A DNA stretch of 64,000 nucleotides, taken from the NCBI GenBank assembly GCA_965219705.1, contig OZ244789.1, forward strand, positions 1,488,001-1,552,000, given 5' to 3'. Below, piece by piece: positions 9,369 to 17,548 of this stretch. Positions within the stretch are counted from its first letter, which is position 1, and the number at the start of each line of letters is the position of its first letter. The stretch comes from JAJECS01 sp965219705 (lineage in GTDB: Bacteria; Chloroflexota; UBA11872). The notes beneath the pieces are model-generated. The model did not search any database. It was not told where the DNA came from and was given only the letters and a program-made list of their open reading frames with translations. A program made the translations under genes and the position numbers.

Positions 9369-9394
9369 CACTGCCTTTTCTATATTGGCCAGTG
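9369..9394 (+). promoter_or_regulatory. inverted repeat overlapping a -10-like box before the RqlH-like gene
   Basis: CACTGCC (9369-9375) and GGCCAGTG (9387-9394) form an imperfect inverted repeat with one bulged base. It encloses TATATT (9381-9386), a good -10 sequence about 35 bases before the helicase start. No convincing -35 is visible. A repressor operator over the promoter would fit a self-limiting module, but this is inference. Confidence 0.35.
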
Positions 9395-9421
9395 TGGGTG
9401 CGGCGCCGCCAGGGATAGCAC

Positions 9422-11560
9422 ATGGTTCCCGCAAAAGCGCGACGACGGGGCTATCGCATGACGACGTACGACCCGCGGCGTGCCCTCGAGTTGCTCAGGC
9501 TCGGCACGCAGCAGCGGCGCGCGCGCTTTCGGGAGGGGCAGGAAGAGGCCGTCCGGCACGTCGCGAACGGGGACGGACCGCTCCTCCTCGTGCAGAAGAC
9601 CGGCTGGGGCAAGAGCAACGTCTACTTCATCGCGGTCAAGCTGCTGCGCGAGGCCGGACTTGGACCGGCGCTGCTGATCTCGCCGCTGCTGGCATTGATG
9701 CGCAATCAGATCGAGGCGGCGGAGCGTATGGGTGTCAGGGCAGTCACGATCAACTCCGACAACAAGGACGAGTGGGAAGTTGTCGAGGTACAGATTCGCC
9801 GTGACGCGATCGATGTTCTGCTGATCTCACCCGAGCGTCTGGCCAACGAGCGCTTCGTCGCCGACGTGCTCGCACCCATCGCGGACCGAATCGCCTTGCT
9901 GGTGATCGACGAGGCGCACTGCATTTCGGATTGGGGCCACGACTTTCGCCCGGACTACCGGCGCATTGAACGGACCGCAAGAATGCTCCCGCCGAACCTG
10001 CGGCTGTTGGCAACCACGGCCACGGCCAGCAACCGGGTGCTGGAGGACCTGCAAAACGTGCTGGGAGGCTCGCAGGACCGGCTGGGCCCCTCCCTAACCG
10101 TGCAGCGGGGCGATCTAAACCGGCCGTCGCTGCTGCTCCAGACTATGCGCCTGCCCAGCCAAGCCGAGCGCCTCGCATGGCTGGCGGAACGGCTGGGCGA
10201 AGTGCGTGGCAGCGGAATCATCTACACGCTCACGGTGCGGGACGCGGAGCAGGTGGCGGCCTGGCTGCAATCGCGCGGGTTTGCCGTGGAGGCCTATACA
10301 GGACGGACCGGGGATCGCCGGCCCGAGTTGGAGCAAGCGCTGCTGGACAACCGGGTCAAGGCACTTGCTGCCACCACGGCGCTCGGCATGGGGTTCGACA
10401 AGCCCGATCTGTCGTTCGTGTTCCACTACCAGGCGCCGGGATCGGTGATTCACTACTACCAGCAGGTGGGTCGCGCCGGGCGGGCGCTGGACGCGGCCTA
10501 CGGCGTGCTGCTCAGCGGCCGCGAAGATACGGAAATCACCGACTACTTCATTCGGACAGCGTTCCCGACACCAGGTGAGGTCGAGGAATTGCTGGAGGCG
10601 CTGGGCCAGGATCCCGACGGGCTCACGATTCAGGAACTGATGTACCGGGTGAATCAAAGCCGTGGGCGCATCGATAAGGCGATCAAACTGCTATCGCTTG
10701 AGTCCCCCGCGCCAATCGCCGTCGCGCCCGACGGCAAGAAATGGCAACTGGTCGCCGCTGAGTTGAGCGGGGCCTTCTGGCAACGGGTCGAGCGGCTGAC
10801 GGCATTGCGGCGCTCGGAGCAGGCACAGATCCAGGGGTACGTGGATTTGACATCGGGGCACATGAACTTCCTGATCGAGGCCCTGGACGGCGATCCCGGA
10901 ACCGTGACGGAGCCTCGGCTCGCGCCGCTCCCACTGACCTTCGATCCCAGACTGATACGGGAAGCCGTTGCATTCCTTCGCCGCGCCAGTCTCCCGATCG
11001 AGCCGCGCAAACGCTGGCCGGCCGGCGGCCCGCCGAAATCGGGGCAGAGCCTCAAGATTTGCGAAACCCTTCAAGCAGCACCCGGAAGAGCGCTGTGCCT
11101 GTGGGGAGATGCCGGCTGGGGCGACCTAGTGCGGCAAGGGAAATACCGCGACGAGTACTTCGCGGACGATCTGGTGGACGCCTGCGCGAGGCTGGTGCGA
11201 GAGTGGGGCCCGAGACCGGCGCCGGCGTGGGTCACGGCCATCCCGTCGCGCCGTCGCCCTGAACTCGTGCCAGACTTCGCTGCACGGCTGGCGCGCGCGT
11301 TGCGCCTCCCGTTTCACGTCGTGCTGGAGCGCACGACAGAGCATGAAGAACAGAAGGAGATGGCGAACAGCGCCTACCAAGCCCGCAACGTGTGGGAGTC
11401 GATGGTCGTGCGCGGTACGCCGCCGGCCGGCCCCGTGATCCTCCTCGATGACATCGTGGACTCACGCTGGACCATGACCGTGGCGGCGTACAAGCTCCGC
11501 TCCCGCGGGAGCGGCGAGGTCTTTCCCCTGGCGCTCAGCCTGGTTGGCGGCGGTGCGTGA
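9422..11560 (+). CDS. RecQ-like helicase with C-terminal phosphoribosyltransferase-like domain (RqlH/PsyrT-like)
   Basis: The 712-residue protein opens with a RecQ-type superfamily 2 helicase. It has an aromatic-proximal REGQEEAVRHV, P-loop QKTGWGKS (about residues 57-65), DEAH at 163-166 followed by the RecQ loop CISDWGHDFRPDY, then TTATAS and the motif VI block QQVGRAGRA. The RecQ zinc and HRDC domains are absent. The C-terminal third looks like a type I PRTase, with LLDDIVDSRWT at about 674-684 standing where the PRPP-binding loop of that family lies. The stop overlaps the DprA-like start (GTGA), so the two are coupled. This architecture matches E. coli RqlH, whose genotoxic activity is held in check by RqlI. 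ATG 9422 is used; ATG 9458 is an alternative start. Confidence 0.85.
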   Translation: MVPAKARRRGYRMTTYDPRRALELLRLGTQQRRARFREGQEEAVRHVANGDGPLLLVQKTGWGKSNVYFIAVKLLREAGLGPALLISPLLALMRNQIEAAERMGVRAVTINSDNKDEWEVVEVQIRRDAIDVLLISPERLANERFVADVLAPIADRIALLVIDEAHCISDWGHDFRPDYRRIERTARMLPPNLRLLATTATASNRVLEDLQNVLGGSQDRLGPSLTVQRGDLNRPSLLLQTMRLPSQAERLAWLAERLGEVRGSGIIYTLTVRDAEQVAAWLQSRGFAVEAYTGRTGDRRPELEQALLDNRVKALAATTALGMGFDKPDLSFVFHYQAPGSVIHYYQQVGRAGRALDAAYGVLLSGREDTEITDYFIRTAFPTPGEVEELLEALGQDPDGLTIQELMYRVNQSRGRIDKAIKLLSLESPAPIAVAPDGKKWQLVAAELSGAFWQRVERLTALRRSEQAQIQGYVDLTSGHMNFLIEALDGDPGTVTEPRLAPLPLTFDPRLIREAVAFLRRASLPIEPRKRWPAGGPPKSGQSLKICETLQAAPGRALCLWGDAGWGDLVRQGKYRDEYFADDLVDACARLVREWGPRPAPAWVTAIPSRRRPELVPDFAARLARALRLPFHVVLERTTEHEEQKEMANSAYQARNVWESMVVRGTPPAGPVILLDDIVDSRWTMTVAAYKLRSRGSGEVFPLALSLVGGGA

Positions 11561-12651
11561 CTACCGAACTCTCGGCCAACGCACAGGCCATCCTCATGCT
11601 GACGGCCCTGCTGATCGTCGGACGACGTACCCCGGCGGCGGAAGTGTTGCTGCCCGGTGAGTACCGGCATCTCGCCCAATTCCTCCATGAGAATGGCCGG
11701 GAGCCAGCCGATCTACTGAGCCAGGACGCCTCTGATCTACTTCGCGACGACAAGCAGCCGGTCGACGCCGACCGCCTCACTCGACTCCTCGACCGAGGCT
11801 TTCTGCTCAGCCAGGCAGTCGAGCGCTGGCAGCAACGGGCGATCTGGGTGCTGAGCCGCGCCGACGACCAATACCCCCAAAGGTTGAAGGCGCGTCTGGG
11901 AGACCATGCGCCCGCCATCCTCTACGGATGCGGCGACCGGGACATTCTCGAAACCGGCGGCCTGGCCGTCGTCGGCTCGCGGCATGTGGACGACAGAATC
12001 CGCGACTACGCGATCGGGATCGGTGAGCTCGCCGCCGGTGCCGAATGGTCGCTGGTTTCCGGCGGCGCGCGCGGCATCGATCAGGCGGCGATGCGGGGCG
12101 CGCTCGAAGCTGGAGGACGGGCCGCGGGTATCGTGAGCAACGACCTCCAGCGGGCGGCGCTGCACCGCGAGCACCGCGATGTCCTCATGGACGGGCGGCT
12201 GGTGCTGGTCTCGCCGTACGACCCCGCGGCCGGCTTCAACGTCGGCAATGCGATGCAGCGCAACAAGCTGATCTATGCCCTGGCCGATGCGGCGCTCGTC
12301 GTGAGCTCGGATTACAAGAAGGGCGGGACTTGGGCCGGCGCGGTTGAGCAACTCGATAAGTTGAAGCTCGTGCCGGTCTATGTGCGGTCAGACTCGGACA
12401 GGGGGATTCAGGCGCTCATCGACAAGGGCGCCCACTCGTGGCCGGATCCTCAAACGCCGGAAGCGTTCTGGGAAATGTTCCAGGACAGGCCCGATCCGTT
12501 GGCGCCTTCGCCTGGCCAGCCCGAGCTCCCCATCGACGTCGGAGGCAAACCTAGGGAGCGCGATCCCGTGCGCCCGGAACCGGCGGCACACGACGAGCCG
12601 CCCGTCTACCGGCCGGTGACACAGGCATCTCTCTTCGACCAACCCGAATAA
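11557..12651 (+). CDS. DprA/Smf-like SLOG protein (RqlI/PsyrA-like)
   Basis: The 364-residue protein starts at GTG 11557 inside the helicase stop. It has the DprA Rossmann-like core: LAVVGSR near residue 138, SGGARGIDQAA near 167, and NAMQRNKLIYALADAALVVSS near 231-251, where the N-x-x-Q-R-N-K segment is typical of DprA DNA-uptake proteins. The N-terminal 110 residues resemble the helical region of DprA, while a clear winged-helix C-terminus is missing. A Pro-rich tail ends in QASLFDQPE; QASLF resembles the sliding-clamp-binding pentapeptide. By its pairing it is probably the controller of the helicase-PRTase toxin-like partner rather than a competence factor, since no other com genes are near. 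Confidence 0.83.
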   Translation: MTTELSANAQAILMLTALLIVGRRTPAAEVLLPGEYRHLAQFLHENGREPADLLSQDASDLLRDDKQPVDADRLTRLLDRGFLLSQAVERWQQRAIWVLSRADDQYPQRLKARLGDHAPAILYGCGDRDILETGGLAVVGSRHVDDRIRDYAIGIGELAAGAEWSLVSGGARGIDQAAMRGALEAGGRAAGIVSNDLQRAALHREHRDVLMDGRLVLVSPYDPAAGFNVGNAMQRNKLIYALADAALVVSSDYKKGGTWAGAVEQLDKLKLVPVYVRSDSDRGIQALIDKGAHSWPDPQTPEAFWEMFQDRPDPLAPSPGQPELPIDVGGKPRERDPVRPEPAAHDEPPVYRPVTQASLFDQPE

Positions 12652-12761
12652 ACCGCTGGCGACTGTCCCGGTGTGTATGAGGCGTCGCGGACAGTAGCCA
12701 CCCTTTGCCGGTGCCGTACGCTGGCGGGCCAACGAGAAGACGCCTAATTTAAGGGAGTGCC

Positions 12762-13982
12762 GTGGCGGCGGGTTGGCGTTTGGGATTGCTGGCGGCGGCC
12801 GGGCTGGCCGTGGCGGGCGGCGTGGCGCTGGCGGGGCGCGGCCGGCGGCCCACCCTGGTCAATTGGGCGCTGACGCACCGCTTGGCGCTGCGGCTGGCGG
12901 ACGCGCAGGGCGAGCCGGCGTCTTCGGCAGAGCTGACAGCCACCTACACCGGTTTGGTCGCGCGCAGCTATGCCGCGGTGAGCGACTACACCCGGGAGCC
13001 GATCCCGGCGGCGGTGGACACGGTGCGGGTGCTGCGGCGCGTCGAGTGGATCAGCGCCAATTTGGCCAACTTCCGGCGCATCCTGCGGCCGGTCATCGAC
13101 GCCTATGAGCAGGGTCAGGCCGGCGGCGGCGTGAGGGCGCGGGCGCTGGGCGCCGCGACGCAATACGGCGTCTCCACGCAACTTGGGGTGCTGCTGGGGT
13201 TTCTGGGGCGTCGGGTCCTCGGTCAATACGACATCCCGCTGCTCGACCCGAATCCCGGTCCCGCCTCGATCTATTTCGTGGACGCCAACCTGCGCGCCGT
13301 CGCGGCCCGCGCGGCGGTTCCCATCGACGACCTGCGGCTGTGGGTCACGTTGCACGAGGTGACCCACGCGTTTCAGTTCCACGCCGGGAACCCGGCCTGG
13401 CTGCACGGCTATACCTCCGGCCTGCTCGAGGACTATCTGAATGAAGCCGTCGCGATGCTGGGGCGCCAGGGCGAGCTGCAGGCGCGGCTAGGCGCCGCGG
13501 TGCGGGATATCCAGCGCGGCCGGCTGAGCCAATCCGGCTGGCTGCGCCTGGCTCTGTCGCCGCGCCAAGTGCACACGCTGGAGCAAATCCAGGCGCTGAT
13601 GACCGTGCTGGAGGGCTACTGCAATCACGTCATGCACGCCACCGGTTCGCGCCTGATTCCGGGCTACGCACACCTGGCGCGGCGCATGCGGGTCCGCGAG
13701 CGTGCGCAGGGCAGCTGGGTCAGGCTGCTGACGCGGCTGCTCGGGCTTGATATGAAGCTGGAGCAATACCGCATCGGGGAGGCGTTCGTCGACGAGGTGG
13801 TGAGGCGCCGCGGGGTGACCTTTGCCAGCCGCCTATGGCAAGGACCGGCGCAACTGCCGACCCTGGCGGAGACGCGGGACCCCGCGGCCTGGATGGCCCG
13901 CGTCGAAGCGGTGAGCCCGACGGAACGACCGTTAGAGGTCAGTCCGGTTCCTTCGTCCCCTACCGGTCCCGTCCCCGGTTGA
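12762..13982 (+). CDS. zincin-like metallohydrolase, DUF2342 family
   Basis: The 406-residue protein starts at GTG 12762 behind AAGGGAG. A hydrophobic N-terminal stretch (residues 5-25) may be a membrane anchor or signal. The centre holds LHEVTHAFQF, an HExxH zinc-binding motif, near residue 205. Surrounding blocks, such as the early ATYTGLVARSYAAV region and later VLEGYCNHVMH, match the family annotated as zinc-dependent metalloprotease or coenzyme F420-associated protein (DUF2342), common in actinobacteria and Chloroflexota. The substrate is unknown. It stands alone, with 110 bp before it and a dispersed repeat just after it. Confidence 0.8.
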   Translation: MAAGWRLGLLAAAGLAVAGGVALAGRGRRPTLVNWALTHRLALRLADAQGEPASSAELTATYTGLVARSYAAVSDYTREPIPAAVDTVRVLRRVEWISANLANFRRILRPVIDAYEQGQAGGGVRARALGAATQYGVSTQLGVLLGFLGRRVLGQYDIPLLDPNPGPASIYFVDANLRAVAARAAVPIDDLRLWVTLHEVTHAFQFHAGNPAWLHGYTSGLLEDYLNEAVAMLGRQGELQARLGAAVRDIQRGRLSQSGWLRLALSPRQVHTLEQIQALMTVLEGYCNHVMHATGSRLIPGYAHLARRMRVRERAQGSWVRLLTRLLGLDMKLEQYRIGEAFVDEVVRRRGVTFASRLWQGPAQLPTLAETRDPAAWMARVEAVSPTERPLEVSPVPSSPTGPVPG

Positions 13983-13990
13983 GTCCGGTT

Positions 13991-14027
13991 CCTTCTCCCC
14001 TGGTGGGAGAAGGTTAGGATGAGGGGG
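13991..14027. repeat. dispersed repeat unit (CCTTCTCCCC..GGGAGAAGG type)
   Basis: A short inverted repeat (CTTCTCCC / GGGAGAAG) is followed by TTAGGATGAGGGGG. The same layout recurs at 5382-5414 and 54244-54279 with CTCTCCC/GGGAGAGG arms and a GGTGAGGGTG tail. It lies between the zincin and the sulfite reductase gene. Confidence 0.7.
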
Positions 14028-14183
14028 ATAGCCGCCGGATACGGTCGCCGCCGCCGGACACCTTTGGCGCGCGGCGTCCCGGCCGGTAGACTTCCCGCAC
14101 CCGGGTAGTCCACGATCCCGGGTCCGCCCATCTGGCAGAATTTGCCAAGCGGCCGCGACCGGCGGCGCGCCTGGAGGCTTGCA

Positions 14184-15968
14184 ATGGCAGTCACGCATTC
14201 GATCGACACGCCTGGGCGCGTCATTCCCATCCGCGAGGAAGAGTTTGACGACTTCGACACCGAGTCGATGGCCTTCCTGCGCCAGCAGCGTGATCCGGAC
14301 TTGTTCACCGGCTTTCGGTTGAAGCAAGGGGTCTACGGGCAGCGCCAGGCGGACGTCCAGATGATCCGGGTCAAGCTGCCGTTTGGCGGCGTCTCCGCCG
14401 ATCAGCTGGACGCCTTCGGCGAAGTGGCGGAGCGGTTCGTACCGCTGAAGAAGGGCCACGTCACCACCCGGGAAAACATCCAGTATCACCACGTGCCGCT
14501 GCCGTTGGCGGCGATGGCAATTCGCGTGCTGGGCGACGCCGGGCTGTCGAGCCGGGAGGCCTGCGGCAATACCGTGCGCAACGTGACGGGCGACCCGTGG
14601 GGCGGTATCTGCGATGACGAAGTCTTCGACGCCACGCCCTACGCCGGCGCCTTCGTGCGCTATTTCGTGCGGCATCCGCTGACCCAGCTCCTGCCGCGAA
14701 AATTCAAGGTGGCCTTCACCGGGTCCGAGACCGACCGCGTCGTCACCGACATTCACGATCTCGGCTTCATCTCGCAGATCCGGCACGAAGACGGCAAAGA
14801 CGTGCGTGGCTTTCGGATGGTGACCGGGGGCGGGCTCTCGATCATGGCCAAGCGCGCGTTCGTGCTGTACGACTTCGTGCCGCTCACGGAGTACCTGCGC
14901 ATTTCCGAGGCCGTGCTGCGCATCTTCGAGCGCTCCGATGATCTGCGCCGGAACCGCGCCAAGGCCCGCATCAAGTTTCTGGTGCATCGAGTGGGCATCG
15001 AGGCCTTCCGAGAGATGGTCGAGGAGGAGCTGCAGGGCGACTGGGCGCAGCGCACCTATCCGCTGGACGATCTCGTGTACCTGGACGACGAGGCCGCCGA
15101 CGCGCCGGCGCTGACGACGGACGAGCCGACGATTGCCGAGGCCGACCACGACATGTTCGAGCGGTTCATGCGCTCGAATGTGCAGGCGCAGATCCAGGAT
15201 GGCTACGCCGCCATCGAGGTCAAGATCACCCGCGGCGACCTGTCGCCGGAGCAATTCCGCGGCCTGGCGCGCATTCTGCGCGAGCACGGGTCCGGACGCG
15301 CCCGCACGACCCCATGGCAGAACGTCGTGCTGCGCTGGATTCCGCAGAATCGCGTCTACGACGTATGGCGTGAGCTCTACGCGCTGGACCTCGGCAACCC
15401 GGGCGCGCTCGAGATCACCGACGTCGTGAGCTGCCCCGGCACCGACAGCTGCAAGCTGGGCATTACCTCGTCGATGGGCCTGAGTCGCGCCGTGCAGGGC
15501 AAGATCGAGGAAATGAACATCCAGGACCACCTGACGCGGCAGATCCTGGTCAACATGAGCGGCTGCCCCAACTCCTGCGGCATGCACCACGTGGGCAACA
15601 TTGGCTTCCACGGCGCGGCGATCAAGAGCGGCGGCCGCCAGGTGCCCGCCTATCACGTCTTCGTCGGCGGCAACCGGCGCGCCGGCGAGCCCATGAAACT
15701 CGGCACCCTCTTGCGCACCCGGCTCCCGGCCAAGCGCGTGCCGCTGGCCGTCGAGCGCCTGATCCTGGACTACGAAGACAACCGCGAGGAGGACGACGAG
15801 CCGTTCAACGAGTACGTCGACCGCCTGGGCAAGCTGTACTTCAACGCGCTGCTCAAGGACCTTTCGCTGCCGCCCGAGTTCACGGACGACAACCGGGAGC
15901 ACTTCGTGGACTGGGACCGCGACCGCCTCTACGTGCTCGAGCGCGGCGAAGGCGAGTGCGCGGTCTAG
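14184..15968 (+). CDS. assimilatory sulfite (or nitrite) reductase, siroheme/4Fe-4S
   Basis: The 594-residue enzyme catalyses six-electron reduction at a coupled siroheme-[4Fe-4S] centre. The cluster cysteines are visible as C417-x5-C423 (SCPGTDSC) and C461-x3-C465 (GCPNSCGMHH), the exact spacing of the sulfite/nitrite reductase family. The two ferredoxin-like half domains are preserved (FVPLKKGHVTTREN near residues 85-100). ATG 14184 was chosen because GGAGG lies six bases upstream. Location before cysH-cysC-sat and the siroheme genes favours sulfite over nitrite as substrate. It is cytoplasmic; electrons probably come from ferredoxin, since no CysJ-type flavoprotein is adjacent. Confidence 0.9.
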   Translation: MAVTHSIDTPGRVIPIREEEFDDFDTESMAFLRQQRDPDLFTGFRLKQGVYGQRQADVQMIRVKLPFGGVSADQLDAFGEVAERFVPLKKGHVTTRENIQYHHVPLPLAAMAIRVLGDAGLSSREACGNTVRNVTGDPWGGICDDEVFDATPYAGAFVRYFVRHPLTQLLPRKFKVAFTGSETDRVVTDIHDLGFISQIRHEDGKDVRGFRMVTGGGLSIMAKRAFVLYDFVPLTEYLRISEAVLRIFERSDDLRRNRAKARIKFLVHRVGIEAFREMVEEELQGDWAQRTYPLDDLVYLDDEAADAPALTTDEPTIAEADHDMFERFMRSNVQAQIQDGYAAIEVKITRGDLSPEQFRGLARILREHGSGRARTTPWQNVVLRWIPQNRVYDVWRELYALDLGNPGALEITDVVSCPGTDSCKLGITSSMGLSRAVQGKIEEMNIQDHLTRQILVNMSGCPNSCGMHHVGNIGFHGAAIKSGGRQVPAYHVFVGGNRRAGEPMKLGTLLRTRLPAKRVPLAVERLILDYEDNREEDDEPFNEYVDRLGKLYFNALLKDLSLPPEFTDDNREHFVDWDRDRLYVLERGEGECAV

Positions 15969-16049
15969 CACGGCCCTCCTCCGCAATTCAGGCGACATCT
16001 GAGGTTGGCGCTTGGCCTGGCGCCTTGGTGCGGTGGACGCGGCGTATTC

Positions 16050-16077
16050 TTGATAAAGGCGATCAACTATGTACACT
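16050..16077 (+). promoter_or_regulatory. candidate sigma70-type promoter for cysH-cysC-sat
   Basis: TTGATA (16050-16055) and TACACT (16072-16077) are separated by 16 bases and sit 30 bases before the cysH start, in the only intergenic gap within the sulfur cluster. The match is good but unproven. Confidence 0.45.
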
Positions 16078-16107
16078 TGCCCGCCCGTGGAGACCGGGAC
16101 GTAACTG

Positions 16108-16863
16108 ATGGCGGTGGCCACCCGCGCCGTGGCAGATCTCGGCCTGCAAGACACGCAGCCGACGGTCCTGCCGGATGAAATCGAAGCCGCGGCGCTGCGC
16201 CTCGAGACGGCGGCGCCCGAGGACATCCTCCGCTGGACGGTCGAGCGCTTTGGCCCCGATGTGGCGGTCTCGTGCTCGTTTGGCGGGCCGAGTGGGATCG
16301 TGCTGGTGGACATGCTCGCCCGCTTGGCGCTGCTCGACCAGGTCGACGTGTACGTCGTCGACACCGGATTGCTGTTCGACGAGACCCACGCGCTGCGGGC
16401 GGAGGTCGAGCGGCGCTACGGGTTCACGGCCACGGTCTTCGCGCCGGCGCTGAGTCTGGACGCGCAGGCTGCGGCCTACGGCGACGCCCTGTGGACGCGA
16501 GACCCGAACGCCTGCTGCGGCATGCGCCGCGTGGCCCCCAACACGGAGGCCCTGCGCGGGCGGAACGCCTGGGTCGCCGGGCTGCGGCGCGACCAGTCGG
16601 CCACGCGCACGAATACGCCGGTGGTGGGGTGGAACGACCGTCACAACCTGGTCAAGGTGGCGCCGCTGGCGACCTGGACCGAAGCCATGATCTGGGACTA
16701 CGTGCGCCGCTACGACACGCCGGTCAACGCCCTGCACGCCGAGGGCTATCCCAGTCTCGGCTGCACGGTGTGCACGACCCGGACGAATGACGGCGAGGAC
16801 CTGCGGGCCGGGCGCTGGCGCGGCTCCGACAAGACCGAGTGTGGACTGCACTGGCAGATCTGA
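16108..16863 (+). CDS. cysH: adenylylsulfate/phosphoadenylylsulfate reductase (CysH)
   Basis: The 251-residue protein reduces activated sulfate to sulfite. It has the PP-loop SCSFGGPSG near residues 55-63 and all the cysteines of the Fe-S-bearing APS reductase type: C136-C137, C219 and C222 for a [4Fe-4S] cluster, and C245 in the C-terminal ECGLH catalytic motif. In characterised enzymes the cluster cysteines mark APS as substrate, although some cluster-bearing enzymes also use PAPS. ATG 16108 starts 140 bases after the sulfite reductase gene. The product feeds that reductase. CysC follows 49 bases downstream. Confidence 0.92.
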   Translation: MAVATRAVADLGLQDTQPTVLPDEIEAAALRLETAAPEDILRWTVERFGPDVAVSCSFGGPSGIVLVDMLARLALLDQVDVYVVDTGLLFDETHALRAEVERRYGFTATVFAPALSLDAQAAAYGDALWTRDPNACCGMRRVAPNTEALRGRNAWVAGLRRDQSATRTNTPVVGWNDRHNLVKVAPLATWTEAMIWDYVRRYDTPVNALHAEGYPSLGCTVCTTRTNDGEDLRAGRWRGSDKTECGLHWQI

Positions 16864-16912
16864 TTCTGCTCCCGCCACGACGCTTCTCCAGCATGAAAGG
16901 ACGCCGCCCCAC

Positions 16913-17548
16913 TTGAATTCTCCTGGAGTCACCATCTGGTTCACCGGCCTTTCGGGCGCCGGCAAGACCACGCTGGCCAATCTGCTGGCGCCGAAGTTGG
17001 AAGCCCACGGGCATAGCGTCGAGCAGCTCGACGGCGACGTGGTTCGCACGCACTTGAGCAAGGGGCTGGGGTTCTCGAAGGGGGATCGCGACACCAACGT
17101 CCGGCGCATTGGCTGGGTGGCCGCCCTGGGAACTCGCCTGGGCGGCACGATGCTCGTCTCGGCGATCTCGCCCTACCGCGACGTGCGCCGTGAGGTGCGC
17201 GCCATGTCCACCGCGTTCTTCGAGGTCTACGTGCATTGCCCGCTCGATGAGCTTGTACGGCGCGACCCGAAGGGTCTCTACAAGAAGGCGCTGGCTGGGG
17301 AGATCGCCAACTTCACGGGCGTCTCGGACCCCTACGAGGCGCCGGAGCAGCCGGAGGTGCTGGTGAACACCGCCAACGAAACGCCGCAAGCGTCATTGGA
17401 GAAGATTCTGGCCGCGCTGGAGCGCCATGGATATCTCGCCGGCGGCAATGGGGCGGTTACGCCGATGCAGGCGCAGGCCGCCCTCCCAGGCTGCACGCAG
17501 CCTGGGCCACCGGAGCGCACGCCCACGCCTGCTGGGGCCGACCGATGA
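16913..17548 (+). CDS. cysC: adenylylsulfate kinase (CysC)
   Basis: APS kinase phosphorylates APS to PAPS with ATP. Visible motifs are the P-loop GLSGAGKTT near residues 12-20, LDGDVVR, and the family block GFSKGDRDTNVRRIG. The likely start is TTG 16913, directly before the conserved NSPGVTIWFTG, with AAAGGA upstream at 16896-16901; the frame is open further upstream into cysH. A Pro- and Gly-rich tail of roughly 35 residues after the kinase core is unusual. The stop overlaps the sat start (ATGA). A CysC beside an APS-type CysH raises the question of which sulfate donor is actually reduced. Confidence 0.9.
   Translation: MNSPGVTIWFTGLSGAGKTTLANLLAPKLEAHGHSVEQLDGDVVRTHLSKGLGFSKGDRDTNVRRIGWVAALGTRLGGTMLVSAISPYRDVRREVRAMSTAFFEVYVHCPLDELVRRDPKGLYKKALAGEIANFTGVSDPYEAPEQPEVLVNTANETPQASLEKILAALERHGYLAGGNGAVTPMQAQAALPGCTQPGPPERTPTPAGADR

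Noticed and set aside
11557..12651. Reading the DprA-like gene as an ordinary competence dprA
   Set aside because: It is coupled to the helicase-PRTase gene, lacks a clear winged-helix C-terminus and has no other competence or topA-type neighbours. A dual role cannot be excluded.
13932..16364. Very long minus-strand open frame (about 810 codons) across the sulfite reductase gene
   Set aside because: It is antisense to a gene with all expected motifs. Its product is low-complexity and His/Asp/Val-rich without recognisable domains, the usual shadow of GC-rich codon use.
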